From assembly GCA_015655565.1 (NCBI GenBank), contig JAATEU010000209.1, positions 1 to 5,166 on the forward strand: a stretch of DNA of 5,166 nucleotides, read 5' to 3'. The position numbers and the translations under genes are program-made. Origin of the DNA: Clostridiales bacterium (GTDB lineage: Bacteria > Bacillota > Clostridia > Lachnospirales > Lachnospiraceae). Shown in pieces: positions 1-5,166 of the stretch (position 1 is the first letter of the stretch; every line of letters begins with the position of its first letter). Under the pieces are notes generated by a model that was not told the DNA's origin, did not search any database, and worked only from the letters and a program-made list of their open reading frames with translations.

Positions 1-861
1 GATACAGGCTACGATAATTGCAATATTACCGGCATTGGCGGTAATGGATGTTGATAAGGTTTTACTGACTGCCGAGGTTTGGACAAAACCGGCAATACCA
101 CAGATTGCACCACTTAAAAAGATAGAAAACAGCATGGATTTATTAATATTGATTCCGGCATATTTCGCAGTTTCTCTGCTTTCGCCGATTACATTTGCTT
201 CATAACCCTTTTTAGAATACCGGATAAAAATATATACGAATACAAGCAGGATAAGCCCTATGACCCAGCCTATATTGATACTAAAAAGGGAAGGTAATTG
301 TGCCTTTTTATCAAAATTTGCTATTTTAGGAAAACCCATTGCTTTGGGATCTTTCCAGGCAACATATTGTAAGTACGTAATAAACTTAAGGGCGATATAA
401 TTCATCATTAAGGTTACAATGGTTTCATTGGTCTTCCATTTCACATTAAAAAATCCCGGAATAAAGGCCCAAAAACCACCGCATAGAATACTTGCCAATA
501 ACATAAGCAATAATAAAACAGGTTTCGGTAAAAAAGTATAATTTAATGCAATATACGCTGCACCAAATCCCCCAAATAAAATCTGTCCTTCCGCGCCAAT
601 ATTCCAGAAGTTCATCCGGAAGGCAATTCCCAGCCCCAGCGCACAGATTAATATGGGAATGGCCTTTTTTACGGTTTCACTAAAATTATATACGGTTATA
701 AATGAGCCCTTTACCATAGAGCCATATACTGCAAAGGGATTGTAGCCCAAAATTATTAAATATATGCCTACTATGGTAACAGCCGACAGGATTGCAATTA
801 CTTTAATCAATATTGCTTCTTTCTTCGAAATAACACCTCTTTTAGCTAATTGCATGTGCAT
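1..861 (-). CDS. BMP-type ABC transporter permease (NupP/YufP-like), 3'-truncated by window edge
   Basis: This is an inner-membrane permease of the BPD_transp_2 family (the branched-chain amino acid/ribose/purine nucleoside permease fold) and would form one half of the channel energised by the upstream ATPase. The frame is open for 287 codons to the left edge; relatives are roughly 350 residues, so about 60 C-terminal residues are missing. Hydrophobic segments lie near residues 18-38, 66-80, 95-110, 114-135, 147-162, 196-213 and 242-262. Family hallmarks seen are FRMNFWNIGAEGQ (81-93), TNETIVTLMMNYIA (144-157) and the cytoplasmic coupling-loop-like GESRETAKYAGI (226-237). Three in-frame ATGs occur at 867, 861 and 855; 861 is chosen because GGTGG lies 8 nt upstream within an extended anti-16S match. 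The start lies inside the ATPase gene, giving a 20-bp overlap and likely translational coupling. The substrate is inferred to be a purine from the partner lipoprotein and neighbourhood only. Confidence 0.9.
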   Translation of the reverse strand, partial: MHMQLAKRGVISKKEAILIKVIAILSAVTIVGIYLIILGYNPFAVYGSMVKGSFITVYNFSETVKKAIPILICALGLGIAFRMNFWNIGAEGQILFGGFGAAYIALNYTFLPKPVLLLLMLLASILCGGFWAFIPGFFNVKWKTNETIVTLMMNYIALKFITYLQYVAWKDPKAMGFPKIANFDKKAQLPSLFSINIGWVIGLILLVFVYIFIRYSKKGYEANVIGESRETAKYAGININKSMLFSIFLSGAICGIAGFVQTSAVSKTLSTSITANAGNIAIIVACI

Positions 862-2377
862 ATTCATCACCACCCTTTACATTACCAACCATCATTAAAC
901 CTATCTCCTCCCTGGTTGCCTTTTCCGCTTCCAGGATACCGGTTACTTCACCATTATTAAGTACCATGATCCGATCCGATATCTGCATCAGTATATCCAG
1001 GTCTTCACCAATAAATAAAACAGCCGTACCTTTTTCCTTTACTCTGGCTATAATATCATAAATAGCATATGCCGTTTTCACATCCAGACCTCTTACCGGA
1101 TATGCCATAATTAATAATCCGGGATTTAAGCTAAGCTCCCTTCCAAGTAATATTTTTTGAATATTACCGCCGGATAAATACCGGATTGGGAAATGAATAC
1201 CCGGAGTTTTTATTTCAAACTCCCCAATCATATTTTTTGCCTTTGAAACCAATGCTTTCCTGTTTACAAATAAACCTTTTGTTTTTTTATAGTCCCTTAG
1301 CAATAAATTATCTATCATATCCATGGAGCCCACAAGCCCCATACCAAGCCGGTCTTCCGGAATAAAGTTAATCCCCGGCCCTTTACTGTCCCTATATTTT
1401 GCATTCCTGCCGGATATATTATTTCCATCCAGCATAATTTCACCGCCATCCACTTTACGGATTCCGGCAAGCGCTTCGCAGAGTTCTTTTTGTCCGCAGC
1501 CTGCAATTCCTGCAACGCCAAGCACTTCACCCTTTTTAATATGAAAATTAACATGATTAATCTTCTTAATTCCATCCTTACTCTTTACAACAAGATTTTT
1601 TACTTCCAGTAAAGTCTCCTTGAATTTGCATTTTTCCCTGTTTATGGACAAATCCAGGGGTTCACCCATCATTAATTCCGTCAGCTCTTTCGGATTACCC
1701 ACATCAGCTCTGTTAATTGTCGTTATGGTTTTACCTCCGCGCAAAATAGTAATGCGGTCTGCTATTGCCATAACCTCATCTAATTTATGGGTTATGAAGA
1801 TTACGGCACAGTCCTGTTCTTTCATTTTAGTCATAACCCGGAATAATTTCTTTGCTTCCTGGGTAGTAAAAACCGTTGTCGGTTCATCCAATATGAGAAT
1901 TTTCGCTCCCCGGTTCATTACCTTAATGATCTCAAGATTCTGCCGTTCCCCTACGGTCATATGGTATACATATTTATCCAAATCCACGTCAATATCATAC
2001 TTTGCTTTGATTTCTTCCGCTTTGCAAAGGATTTTTTTATAAGATTTAAATAATTTTTTTTCCTGGCCAAGCACAATATTATCCTTTGCCCTCATGGCCT
2101 CAACTAATTTTAAATGCTGATAAATGGTACCGATACCGGCTGAAATTGCATCTTTCGCAGAATTAAAACGCACCTCTTTACCCTGAATAAATATTGTACC
2201 TTCATCCGGTGTATAAACTCCGGAGAGCATGCTGATTAAAGTACTTTTACCAGAACCGTTTTCGCCCAGCAATGCATGAATTTCGCCGGCTTTTACACCA
2301 AAATCCACATGATCGTTTGCAACTACGGTATCAAAACATTTTGTTAAACCTTTTACTTCTATTAAGTTTGCTCCCAT
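842..2377 (-). CDS. BMP-type ABC transporter ATP-binding protein, two ABC domains (NupO/YufO-like)
   Basis: This 511-residue cytoplasmic ATPase drives the importer made with the neighbouring lipoprotein and permease. It has the tandem-domain layout of the ribose/guanosine (RbsA, NupO, YufO) class. Domain 1 (about 6-235) is canonical: Walker A GENGSGKST (38-46), Q-loop Gln87, signature TVGERQ (141-146), Walker B LILDEPT (161-167) and switch His197. Domain 2 (about 256-500) is degenerate, as is normal in this class: the P-loop region reads GIAGCGQKEL (290-299) without the usual GKS/T, the signature LSGGNIQK (401-408) is intact, Walker B reads LLIMAYPVRGLD (421-432) without the acidic pair, and the switch position is GED (457-459). 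Domain 1 therefore supplies the obvious catalytic motifs. The ATG at 2377 is supported by AGGAG at 2386-2390 with an 8-nt spacer. The next gene begins inside this gene's 3' end. Family is near certain; substrate is not visible. Confidence 0.96.
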   Translation of the reverse strand: MGANLIEVKGLTKCFDTVVANDHVDFGVKAGEIHALLGENGSGKSTLISMLSGVYTPDEGTIFIQGKEVRFNSAKDAISAGIGTIYQHLKLVEAMRAKDNIVLGQEKKLFKSYKKILCKAEEIKAKYDIDVDLDKYVYHMTVGERQNLEIIKVMNRGAKILILDEPTTVFTTQEAKKLFRVMTKMKEQDCAVIFITHKLDEVMAIADRITILRGGKTITTINRADVGNPKELTELMMGEPLDLSINREKCKFKETLLEVKNLVVKSKDGIKKINHVNFHIKKGEVLGVAGIAGCGQKELCEALAGIRKVDGGEIMLDGNNISGRNAKYRDSKGPGINFIPEDRLGMGLVGSMDMIDNLLLRDYKKTKGLFVNRKALVSKAKNMIGEFEIKTPGIHFPIRYLSGGNIQKILLGRELSLNPGLLIMAYPVRGLDVKTAYAIYDIIARVKEKGTAVLFIGEDLDILMQISDRIMVLNNGEVTGILEAEKATREEIGLMMVGNVKGGDEYAHAIS

Positions 2378-2385
2378 ATGGTTTA

Positions 2386-2390
2386 CTCCT
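2386..2390 (-). promoter_or_regulatory. Ribosome binding site of the ABC ATPase
   Basis: The minus strand reads AGGAG here, followed by an 8-nt spacer and the ATG at 2377. This fixes the ATPase start and leaves 16 nt between the site and the near arm of the upstream inverted repeat, so the repeat does not directly mask it. Confidence 0.8.
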
Positions 2391-2406
2391 ACTGCAAGAT
2401 TTGCGT

Positions 2407-2466
2407 ATTAAGATAATTGCATAGTCTAAGAATTCCGTAAATCTTACACCCTGCAATTATCTTAAT
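2407..2466. repeat. 60-bp inverted repeat with perfect 15-bp arms upstream of the ATPase
   Basis: ATTAAGATAATTGCA at 2407-2421 is the exact reverse complement of 2452-2466, separated by 30 bp. Inside the spacer a smaller dyad, TAAGA (2427-2431) and TCTTA (2442-2446), can continue the hairpin. No T-run follows on the minus strand, so it is not a terminator. It could be an RNA stability or processing hairpin in the lipoprotein-to-ATPase transcript, or a DNA operator, since the right arm covers the -10 of a possible promoter. The repeat is read directly; its function is inference. Confidence 0.75.
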
Positions 2467-2487
2467 TGATTTCTAATTTATTGTAAA
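2459..2487 (-). promoter_or_regulatory. Possible secondary promoter for the ATPase-permease pair
   Basis: On the minus strand TTTACA (2487-2482, five of six to the -35 consensus) is followed after 17 nt by TAAGAT (2464-2459, four of six to the -10 consensus). It sits immediately after the terminator-like hairpin and would start transcription near 2452. The region is AT-rich, so a chance match is quite possible. The -10 is embedded in the right arm of the inverted repeat, which would suit an operator. Confidence 0.3.
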
Positions 2488-2552
2488 AAGGGCTGTTACA
2501 AATCTCATACAATTTTAACTTACGGATGAAATCATGCGACAGCCCCTTTTTT
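2485..2552 (-). terminator. Terminator-like hairpin between lipoprotein and ATPase genes, probable partial terminator
   Basis: AAAAAGGGCTGT (2485-2496) pairs with ACAGCCCCTTTTT (2539-2551) with a single bulged C, giving a 12-bp stem; about 8 further pairs including G-U can form inside the loop (GATTTCAT with ATGAGATT on the minus strand). Read on the minus strand it ends in five Ts, and on the plus strand in six, so it could act in both directions. Lying after the binding-protein gene and before its ATPase, it would be expected to give more lipoprotein mRNA than transporter-core mRNA, a common arrangement in ABC importer operons. Confidence 0.75.
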
Positions 2553-2572
2553 AAAACTTATTGTAACTTATA

Positions 2573-2610
2573 TTCCAGGAACCGGAATCATGTCCCTGGA
2601 ACCGGATTTA
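2573..2610. repeat. Imperfect 20-bp tandem repeat with embedded inverted repeat at the lipoprotein stop codon
   Basis: GGAACCGGA occurs at 2578-2586 and again at 2598-2606, exactly 20 bp apart, within a longer imperfect match. TTCCAGG (2573-2579) and CCTGGAA (2595-2601) also form a perfect 7-bp inverted repeat around a 15-nt loop. The second copy reaches into the stop codon (2608-2610). It could form a small hairpin at the mRNA 3' end or be a local duplication; no function is evident. Confidence 0.5.
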
Positions 2611-3804
2611 TTCAACAGAACCAATAACATTGTCAGCCAGCCACATCATGGACAGCTTTTCTTCATCCGTCATTGCTACACCATCTTCAACCACTAAATT
2701 ACCCTGATTATCATATAAGGGTCCGACAAAAATATTGTCATTATCTCCTGCCGCAAGGATTTCTGCTTTTTTTGCTTCAACGATTTCCGCAATACCCTCT
2801 TTAACATTCGCGGATAATGGTGCTAAATCAACAACTCCATCGGATGCCGGTCCGAAATAAGCACTGGATGCCCAGGTTCCGTCCATAACTGCCTGAACTA
2901 CCTTTTTACAGTATATACCGGTATTCCAGACAGGTGCTGTTAAAGATGCGGCAGGTGCTGCATAAGACATATCCTTGTTATAACCGATACCCCAGACACC
3001 TGCTTCTTCTGCTGCCGTCTGGGCACCTGTTGTATTCTGGTGCTGTGCAATAACATCACATCTCTTGTCAACTAAAGCAGTTGCCGCATCTTTTTCTTTT
3101 GCTGCATCATTCCAGGTACTGGTCCAGGTTACTTCAACAGTTGCATCCGGATTTACGGATTTAACACCAAGGGCAAAAGCATCAATACCGCGGATTACTT
3201 CCGGAATAGCAAAGGCCGCTACATAACCGATTTTGTTTGTTTCCGTCTGCAGACCCGCAACAATACCTGATAAATATCTCATCTGATAAATCTTTCCGAA
3301 GTATGTACCATAGTTATCACCGGAATAATACCCTGAGAAATGTTCATAAATTACATCCGGATGCTTATCGGCTGATTCTTTCATACCGTCCTGGAAACCA
3401 AAACTGGTTCCGAATATAATATCTGCACCCTGTGCAATAAAATCTTCACAAACTTTTTCTACTTCTGCGGTATCTTCTGAAACACTTTCAATATAAAGAG
3501 TAGATACGCCGTCCATTTCCTCCACCATTTTTCTGGCATCGTCATGGGCTTGTGTATAACCGCCGTCACCAATTTCACCGTCATAAATATAAGCTGCAAT
3601 TATATCATCAGCGGTATCTTCTGCTGAAGCTGCGTCTGTTGATCCCGCTGCTTCCCCTGTTGTTTCTGTTGTTTTGGCACCCTCCGTCCCGGTTCCCGCA
3701 TTCGTATCATCTTTGCCGGAAGAACTGCAGCCGGCAAACATGGCAGTTGCAAGGATAAAAATCATTACCATGCTTAAAAACTTTTTCATTGACATTTTTT
3801 TCAT
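2608..3804 (-). CDS. BMP/PnrA-family substrate-binding lipoprotein of a purine-type ABC importer
   Basis: This 398-residue protein is a membrane-anchored extracellular binding protein of the Bmp family (PnrA, YufN/NupN, BmpA relatives), which characteristically bind purine nucleosides. It starts with a lipoprotein signal peptide: basic MKKMSMKK, a hydrophobic core at about 9-22 and a lipobox FAGC with acylated Cys26. A Gly/Thr/Ala/Glu-rich linker (27-66) follows, then the two-lobed binding domain (about 67-398). Family-like motifs include DGEIGDGGYTQAHDD (75-89), FGTSFGFQD (131-139), the lobe-crossing region KIGYVAAF (191-198), WTSTWNDAAKEK (227-238), QHQNTTG (254-260) and GIGYNKDM (272-279). 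The ATG at 3804 is fixed by a full AAAGGAGG ribosome binding site 5 nt upstream. It is the first gene of the importer, behind a strong promoter and terminator-bearing leader. Ligand identity (nucleoside, xanthine or urate) is inferred from family and neighbours, not shown. Confidence 0.95.
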   Translation of the reverse strand: MKKMSMKKFLSMVMIFILATAMFAGCSSSGKDDTNAGTGTEGAKTTETTGEAAGSTDAASAEDTADDIIAAYIYDGEIGDGGYTQAHDDARKMVEEMDGVSTLYIESVSEDTAEVEKVCEDFIAQGADIIFGTSFGFQDGMKESADKHPDVIYEHFSGYYSGDNYGTYFGKIYQMRYLSGIVAGLQTETNKIGYVAAFAIPEVIRGIDAFALGVKSVNPDATVEVTWTSTWNDAAKEKDAATALVDKRCDVIAQHQNTTGAQTAAEEAGVWGIGYNKDMSYAAPAASLTAPVWNTGIYCKKVVQAVMDGTWASSAYFGPASDGVVDLAPLSANVKEGIAEIVEAKKAEILAAGDNDNIFVGPLYDNQGNLVVEDGVAMTDEEKLSMMWLADNVIGSVE

Positions 3805-3809
3805 AAAAT

Positions 3810-3817
3810 CCTCCTTT
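3810..3817 (-). promoter_or_regulatory. Ribosome binding site of the substrate-binding lipoprotein
   Basis: The minus strand reads AAAGGAGG, a full-strength Shine-Dalgarno sequence, 5 nt before the ATG at 3804. It is about 90 nt beyond the end of the terminator stem and is not part of that stem, so any control by the leader is more likely on transcription than on translation. Confidence 0.9.
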
Positions 3818-3904
3818 AATTTACGTGTTAATATTTTCTGCTCATATTATATGAAATAAAATTACAAGCAAATGAAATGCGGTTTTACTGATTAATCAAT
3901 CAAA

Positions 3905-3960
3905 ATAATAAAAACAAAGACGTTTGTATAATAAATAAATCATACAAACGTCTTTGTTTT
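3905..3960 (-). terminator. Perfect 19-bp intrinsic terminator in the leader of the lipoprotein gene
   Basis: The arm at 3942-3960 is exactly complementary to the arm at 3911-3929 around a 12-nt loop. On the minus strand the 3' arm ends in CTTTGTTTTTATTATTTT, a U-rich tract as in intrinsic terminators. It lies about 50 nt downstream of a strong promoter and about 100 nt before the lipoprotein start, so transcripts from that promoter must pass it. It can also stop read-through from the upstream dehydrogenase gene, which has no other visible terminator. The stem is mostly A-T with only a few G-C pairs. Confidence 0.85.
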
Positions 3961-4011
3961 GTAATAAGCAATACTTCCAGCCAAAAGTACCTGCTATGCA
4001 GTTTACATGCT
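3961..4011 (-). promoter_or_regulatory. Structured 5' leader RNA, candidate attenuator or riboswitch aptamer
   Basis: This is the roughly 50 nt transcribed between the predicted start and the terminator. Two mutually exclusive hairpins are visible on the minus strand: CTGC-ATA-GCAG (4000-3990), and a longer one pairing GCAG-(bulged G)-TACTT (3994-3985) with AAGTATTGC (3976-3968) around the loop TTGGCTGG. CATGTAAAC (4009-4001) can also pair over 9 positions, including two G-U, with GTTTGTATG (3949-3941) in the terminator 5' arm, a possible antiterminator. CCAGC (4013-4009) and GCTGG (3981-3977) are complementary too, but the first is only partly transcribed. The conserved core of the guanine/adenine riboswitch is absent. 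A regulatory role is inferred from position and alternative pairing. Confidence 0.45.
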
Positions 4012-4015
4012 GGTT

Positions 4016-4044
4016 ATTATAACAGATACTTTTTTGAATAACAA
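4016..4044 (-). promoter_or_regulatory. Strong sigma-A promoter for the importer operon
   Basis: On the minus strand TTGTTA (4044-4039, -35) is followed after exactly 17 nt by TATAAT (4021-4016, -10), with a TG at -15/-14 making an extended -10. The start is predicted at about 4011-4008. AT-rich DNA upstream (about 4046-4085) could act as an UP element. It lies between the dehydrogenase stop and the lipoprotein, so the importer can be transcribed independently of the dehydrogenase gene. Confidence 0.8.
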
Positions 4045-4089
4045 GTATTAATATTAATATAATTCATTTTAATTATTGATAATTTTTAG

Positions 4090-5166
4090 TCATTTAGCCG
4101 ATCGATTATAGGGGGTATTTTCTAAGGGCAGGGAAATTCTGAAATTACCATCGTACTTGTAATAAGCCGCCTGTACTGCCGGTGAAGTGGGGATAAGGGG
4201 TATTTCCCCAACACCTTTTGCTCCATAAGCTAATTCAGCCTTATTTTTCTCAATTAATATTGTTTTGATCTCCGGAACCTCCGTTGCCCGGAATAATCCC
4301 AGTGTACCAAATTTTACCGTAGGTTTTCCGTTTTCAATTTTAGGGTTTTCCGTAAGACCAAACCCTAATCCCATAACAACACCGCCTTCAATCTGCCCTT
4401 CCACGCTGCCCGGATTAATTGCACGGCCCACATCGTGGGCAGCCACCACTTTATTTAATTTACCGTCCGTACCCAAAATAACAACCTGGGTAGCATATCC
4501 ATAGGCAAGGTGACTGACAGGATTGGGTTTATCCGAACCCATAGGGTCCGTTACACCTATAAATTCGTCGTAAAATTCTTCTCCTTCCAGTTCGGCTAAG
4601 GAGTGTTCCGATAATGCCTTTTTTAACCGGAGGGATACCCTTCTGGTTGCTTCCCCCGTAATCACCGTCTGTCTGGAGGCCGTACTGGTTCCGGAGTTGG
4701 GCGTAATACCGGTATCCGGCCTTGCAACAATGACATCGGCTGCTTTTAAACCGGTAGTTTCGCATAAAATTGCCCGCATTGTTGCAGCGATACCCTGCCC
4801 CATACAGGCAGCACTGGTCCTTAAGGATACTTTTCCGTCCACAATTTTTAACCGGACCCTTCCCGTATCCGGAATACCGACACCTACTCCGGCATTTTTA
4901 ATCGCACAGGCAATTCCCGCATAATTATAATGATTATAGTATTCTTCCTTAACTGCTTCCAAGGTTTCTACGAAACCGGTTCCTTCATCCGCTATCTGGC
5001 CGTTGGGAAGGGACTGCCCGGGACGTATGGCATTCAAATATCTCATTTCATAAGGATCCAGGCCTGCCTTTTCCGCCAACAAGTTCAGATTGCATTCCGT
5101 TGCAAACATGGTCTGGGTTACCCCAAAGCCGCGGAAGGCACCGGAAGGCACATTATTGGTATAAAC
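4090..5166 (-). CDS. Xanthine dehydrogenase-family molybdenum-binding subunit, C-terminal part (5' end beyond window)
   Basis: The frame is open from the right edge to a TGA at 4092-4090, giving 358 residues that match the C-terminal half of the large molybdopterin-cytosine-type subunit; complete subunits are usually 700-850 residues. Such enzymes hydroxylate hypoxanthine or xanthine, or related purines, in the cytoplasm with electron transfer to FAD and 2Fe-2S subunits or domains not seen here. Numbering from the edge, motifs are GAFRGFG (9-15, active-site Arg and Phe region), MGQG (122-125), TPNSGTSTASRQ (155-166), DVGRAINPGSVEGQIEGG (245-262, cofactor contact region) and GVGE (318-321) with the likely catalytic Glu321. 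The stretch GTLGLFRATEVPEI followed by GEIPLIPTSPAV suggests the XdhD/selenium-dependent purine hydroxylase branch rather than bovine-like enzymes; that is from memory of the family. No selenocysteine codon is expected, since selenium in these enzymes is a cofactor. GTG at 5151 is internal, not a start. Confidence 0.93.
   Translation of the reverse strand, partial: VYTNNVPSGAFRGFGVTQTMFATECNLNLLAEKAGLDPYEMRYLNAIRPGQSLPNGQIADEGTGFVETLEAVKEEYYNHYNYAGIACAIKNAGVGVGIPDTGRVRLKIVDGKVSLRTSAACMGQGIAATMRAILCETTGLKAADVIVARPDTGITPNSGTSTASRQTVITGEATRRVSLRLKKALSEHSLAELEGEEFYDEFIGVTDPMGSDKPNPVSHLAYGYATQVVILGTDGKLNKVVAAHDVGRAINPGSVEGQIEGGVVMGLGFGLTENPKIENGKPTVKFGTLGLFRATEVPEIKTILIEKNKAELAYGAKGVGEIPLIPTSPAVQAAYYKYDGNFRISLPLENTPYNRSAK

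Noticed and set aside
1323..2042. Plus-strand open frames of 73 and 140 codons opposite the ATPase
   Set aside because: They are antisense shadows of a well-supported gene, with no family-like motifs.
3237..3859. Small plus-strand frames opposite the lipoprotein gene
   Set aside because: Composition is low-complexity and mirrors the Thr/Ala/Gly linker and signal peptide codons of the real gene; no promoter or motif supports them.
3905..4015. Canonical guanine/adenine riboswitch upstream of the purine importer
   Set aside because: I looked for the conserved joining strands (GTTTCTAC, CCGTAAA, GACTA) and the kissing-loop layout on the minus strand and did not find them; the segment before the terminator, about 50 nt, is also too short for that aptamer.
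4069..4092. TGA at the end of the dehydrogenase gene as a selenocysteine codon
   Set aside because: The reading frame after it closes within about seven codons, the protein already ends at the family's usual position, and selenium in such enzymes is a cofactor, not selenocysteine.
4265..4924. Plus-strand and alternative minus-strand frames of 75-79 codons within the dehydrogenase gene
   Set aside because: They overlap a strongly supported coding frame with intact catalytic motifs, and have no independent context.
5149..5151. GTG as the start codon of the dehydrogenase subunit
   Set aside because: The frame is open to the edge, with VYTNN immediately before PSGAFRGFG; this continuous stretch matches the interior of the subunit family, so the gene is truncated by the window.
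1..5166. CRISPR arrays, tRNA or rRNA genes, insertion sequences or phage genes
   Set aside because: No regularly spaced repeats, tRNA-like TTCRANTC segments, transposase-like frames or terminal repeats bounding a gene were seen; the window is covered by metabolic and transport genes.

Overview
The window reads as part of a chromosome from a low-to-moderate GC Gram-positive anaerobe, most likely a Clostridia/Lachnospiraceae-type Firmicute. Supporting this are strong AAAGGAGG-type ribosome binding sites, a lipoprotein signal peptide, a consensus sigma-A promoter, a GGGGCTGTCGCA-type terminator stem, and the pairing of a purine-type ABC importer with a molybdenum hydroxylase. The taxonomic call is an inference from style, not from a marker gene. 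All four supported genes lie on the minus strand, so the window is read from right to left.

Layout in transcription order: (1) 5166-4090, the last 358 codons of the molybdenum-cofactor subunit of a xanthine dehydrogenase-family enzyme, whose N-terminal part lies beyond the right edge. (2) 4089-3805, a 285-bp intergenic region with a near-perfect extended -10 promoter, a structured leader segment, a perfect 19-bp intrinsic terminator hairpin and then the ribosome binding site of the next gene. (3) 3804-2608, a BMP/PnrA-family substrate-binding lipoprotein. (4) 2607-2378, a 230-bp spacer with a small repeat at the lipoprotein stop codon, a terminator-like hairpin, a possible second promoter and a 60-bp inverted repeat. 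(5) 2377-842, a double-domain ABC ATPase. (6) 861 to the left edge, the first 287 codons of an ABC permease, overlapping the ATPase end by 20 bp. A second permease would be expected just beyond the left edge.

The lipoprotein, ATPase and permease form one BMP-type importer. This family takes up purine nucleosides and related compounds in several bacteria. Next to a xanthine dehydrogenase-family subunit, the simplest reading is uptake of a purine (nucleoside, xanthine, hypoxanthine or urate) to feed purine catabolism; the exact substrate cannot be read from the sequence.

The most interesting part is the 3905-4044 leader. A strong promoter fires straight into a terminator, preceded by about 50 nt that can form mutually exclusive hairpins and a 9-bp pairing with the terminator's 5' arm. 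It does not look like the canonical purine riboswitch and is a candidate for an undescribed attenuator or riboswitch controlling purine import.
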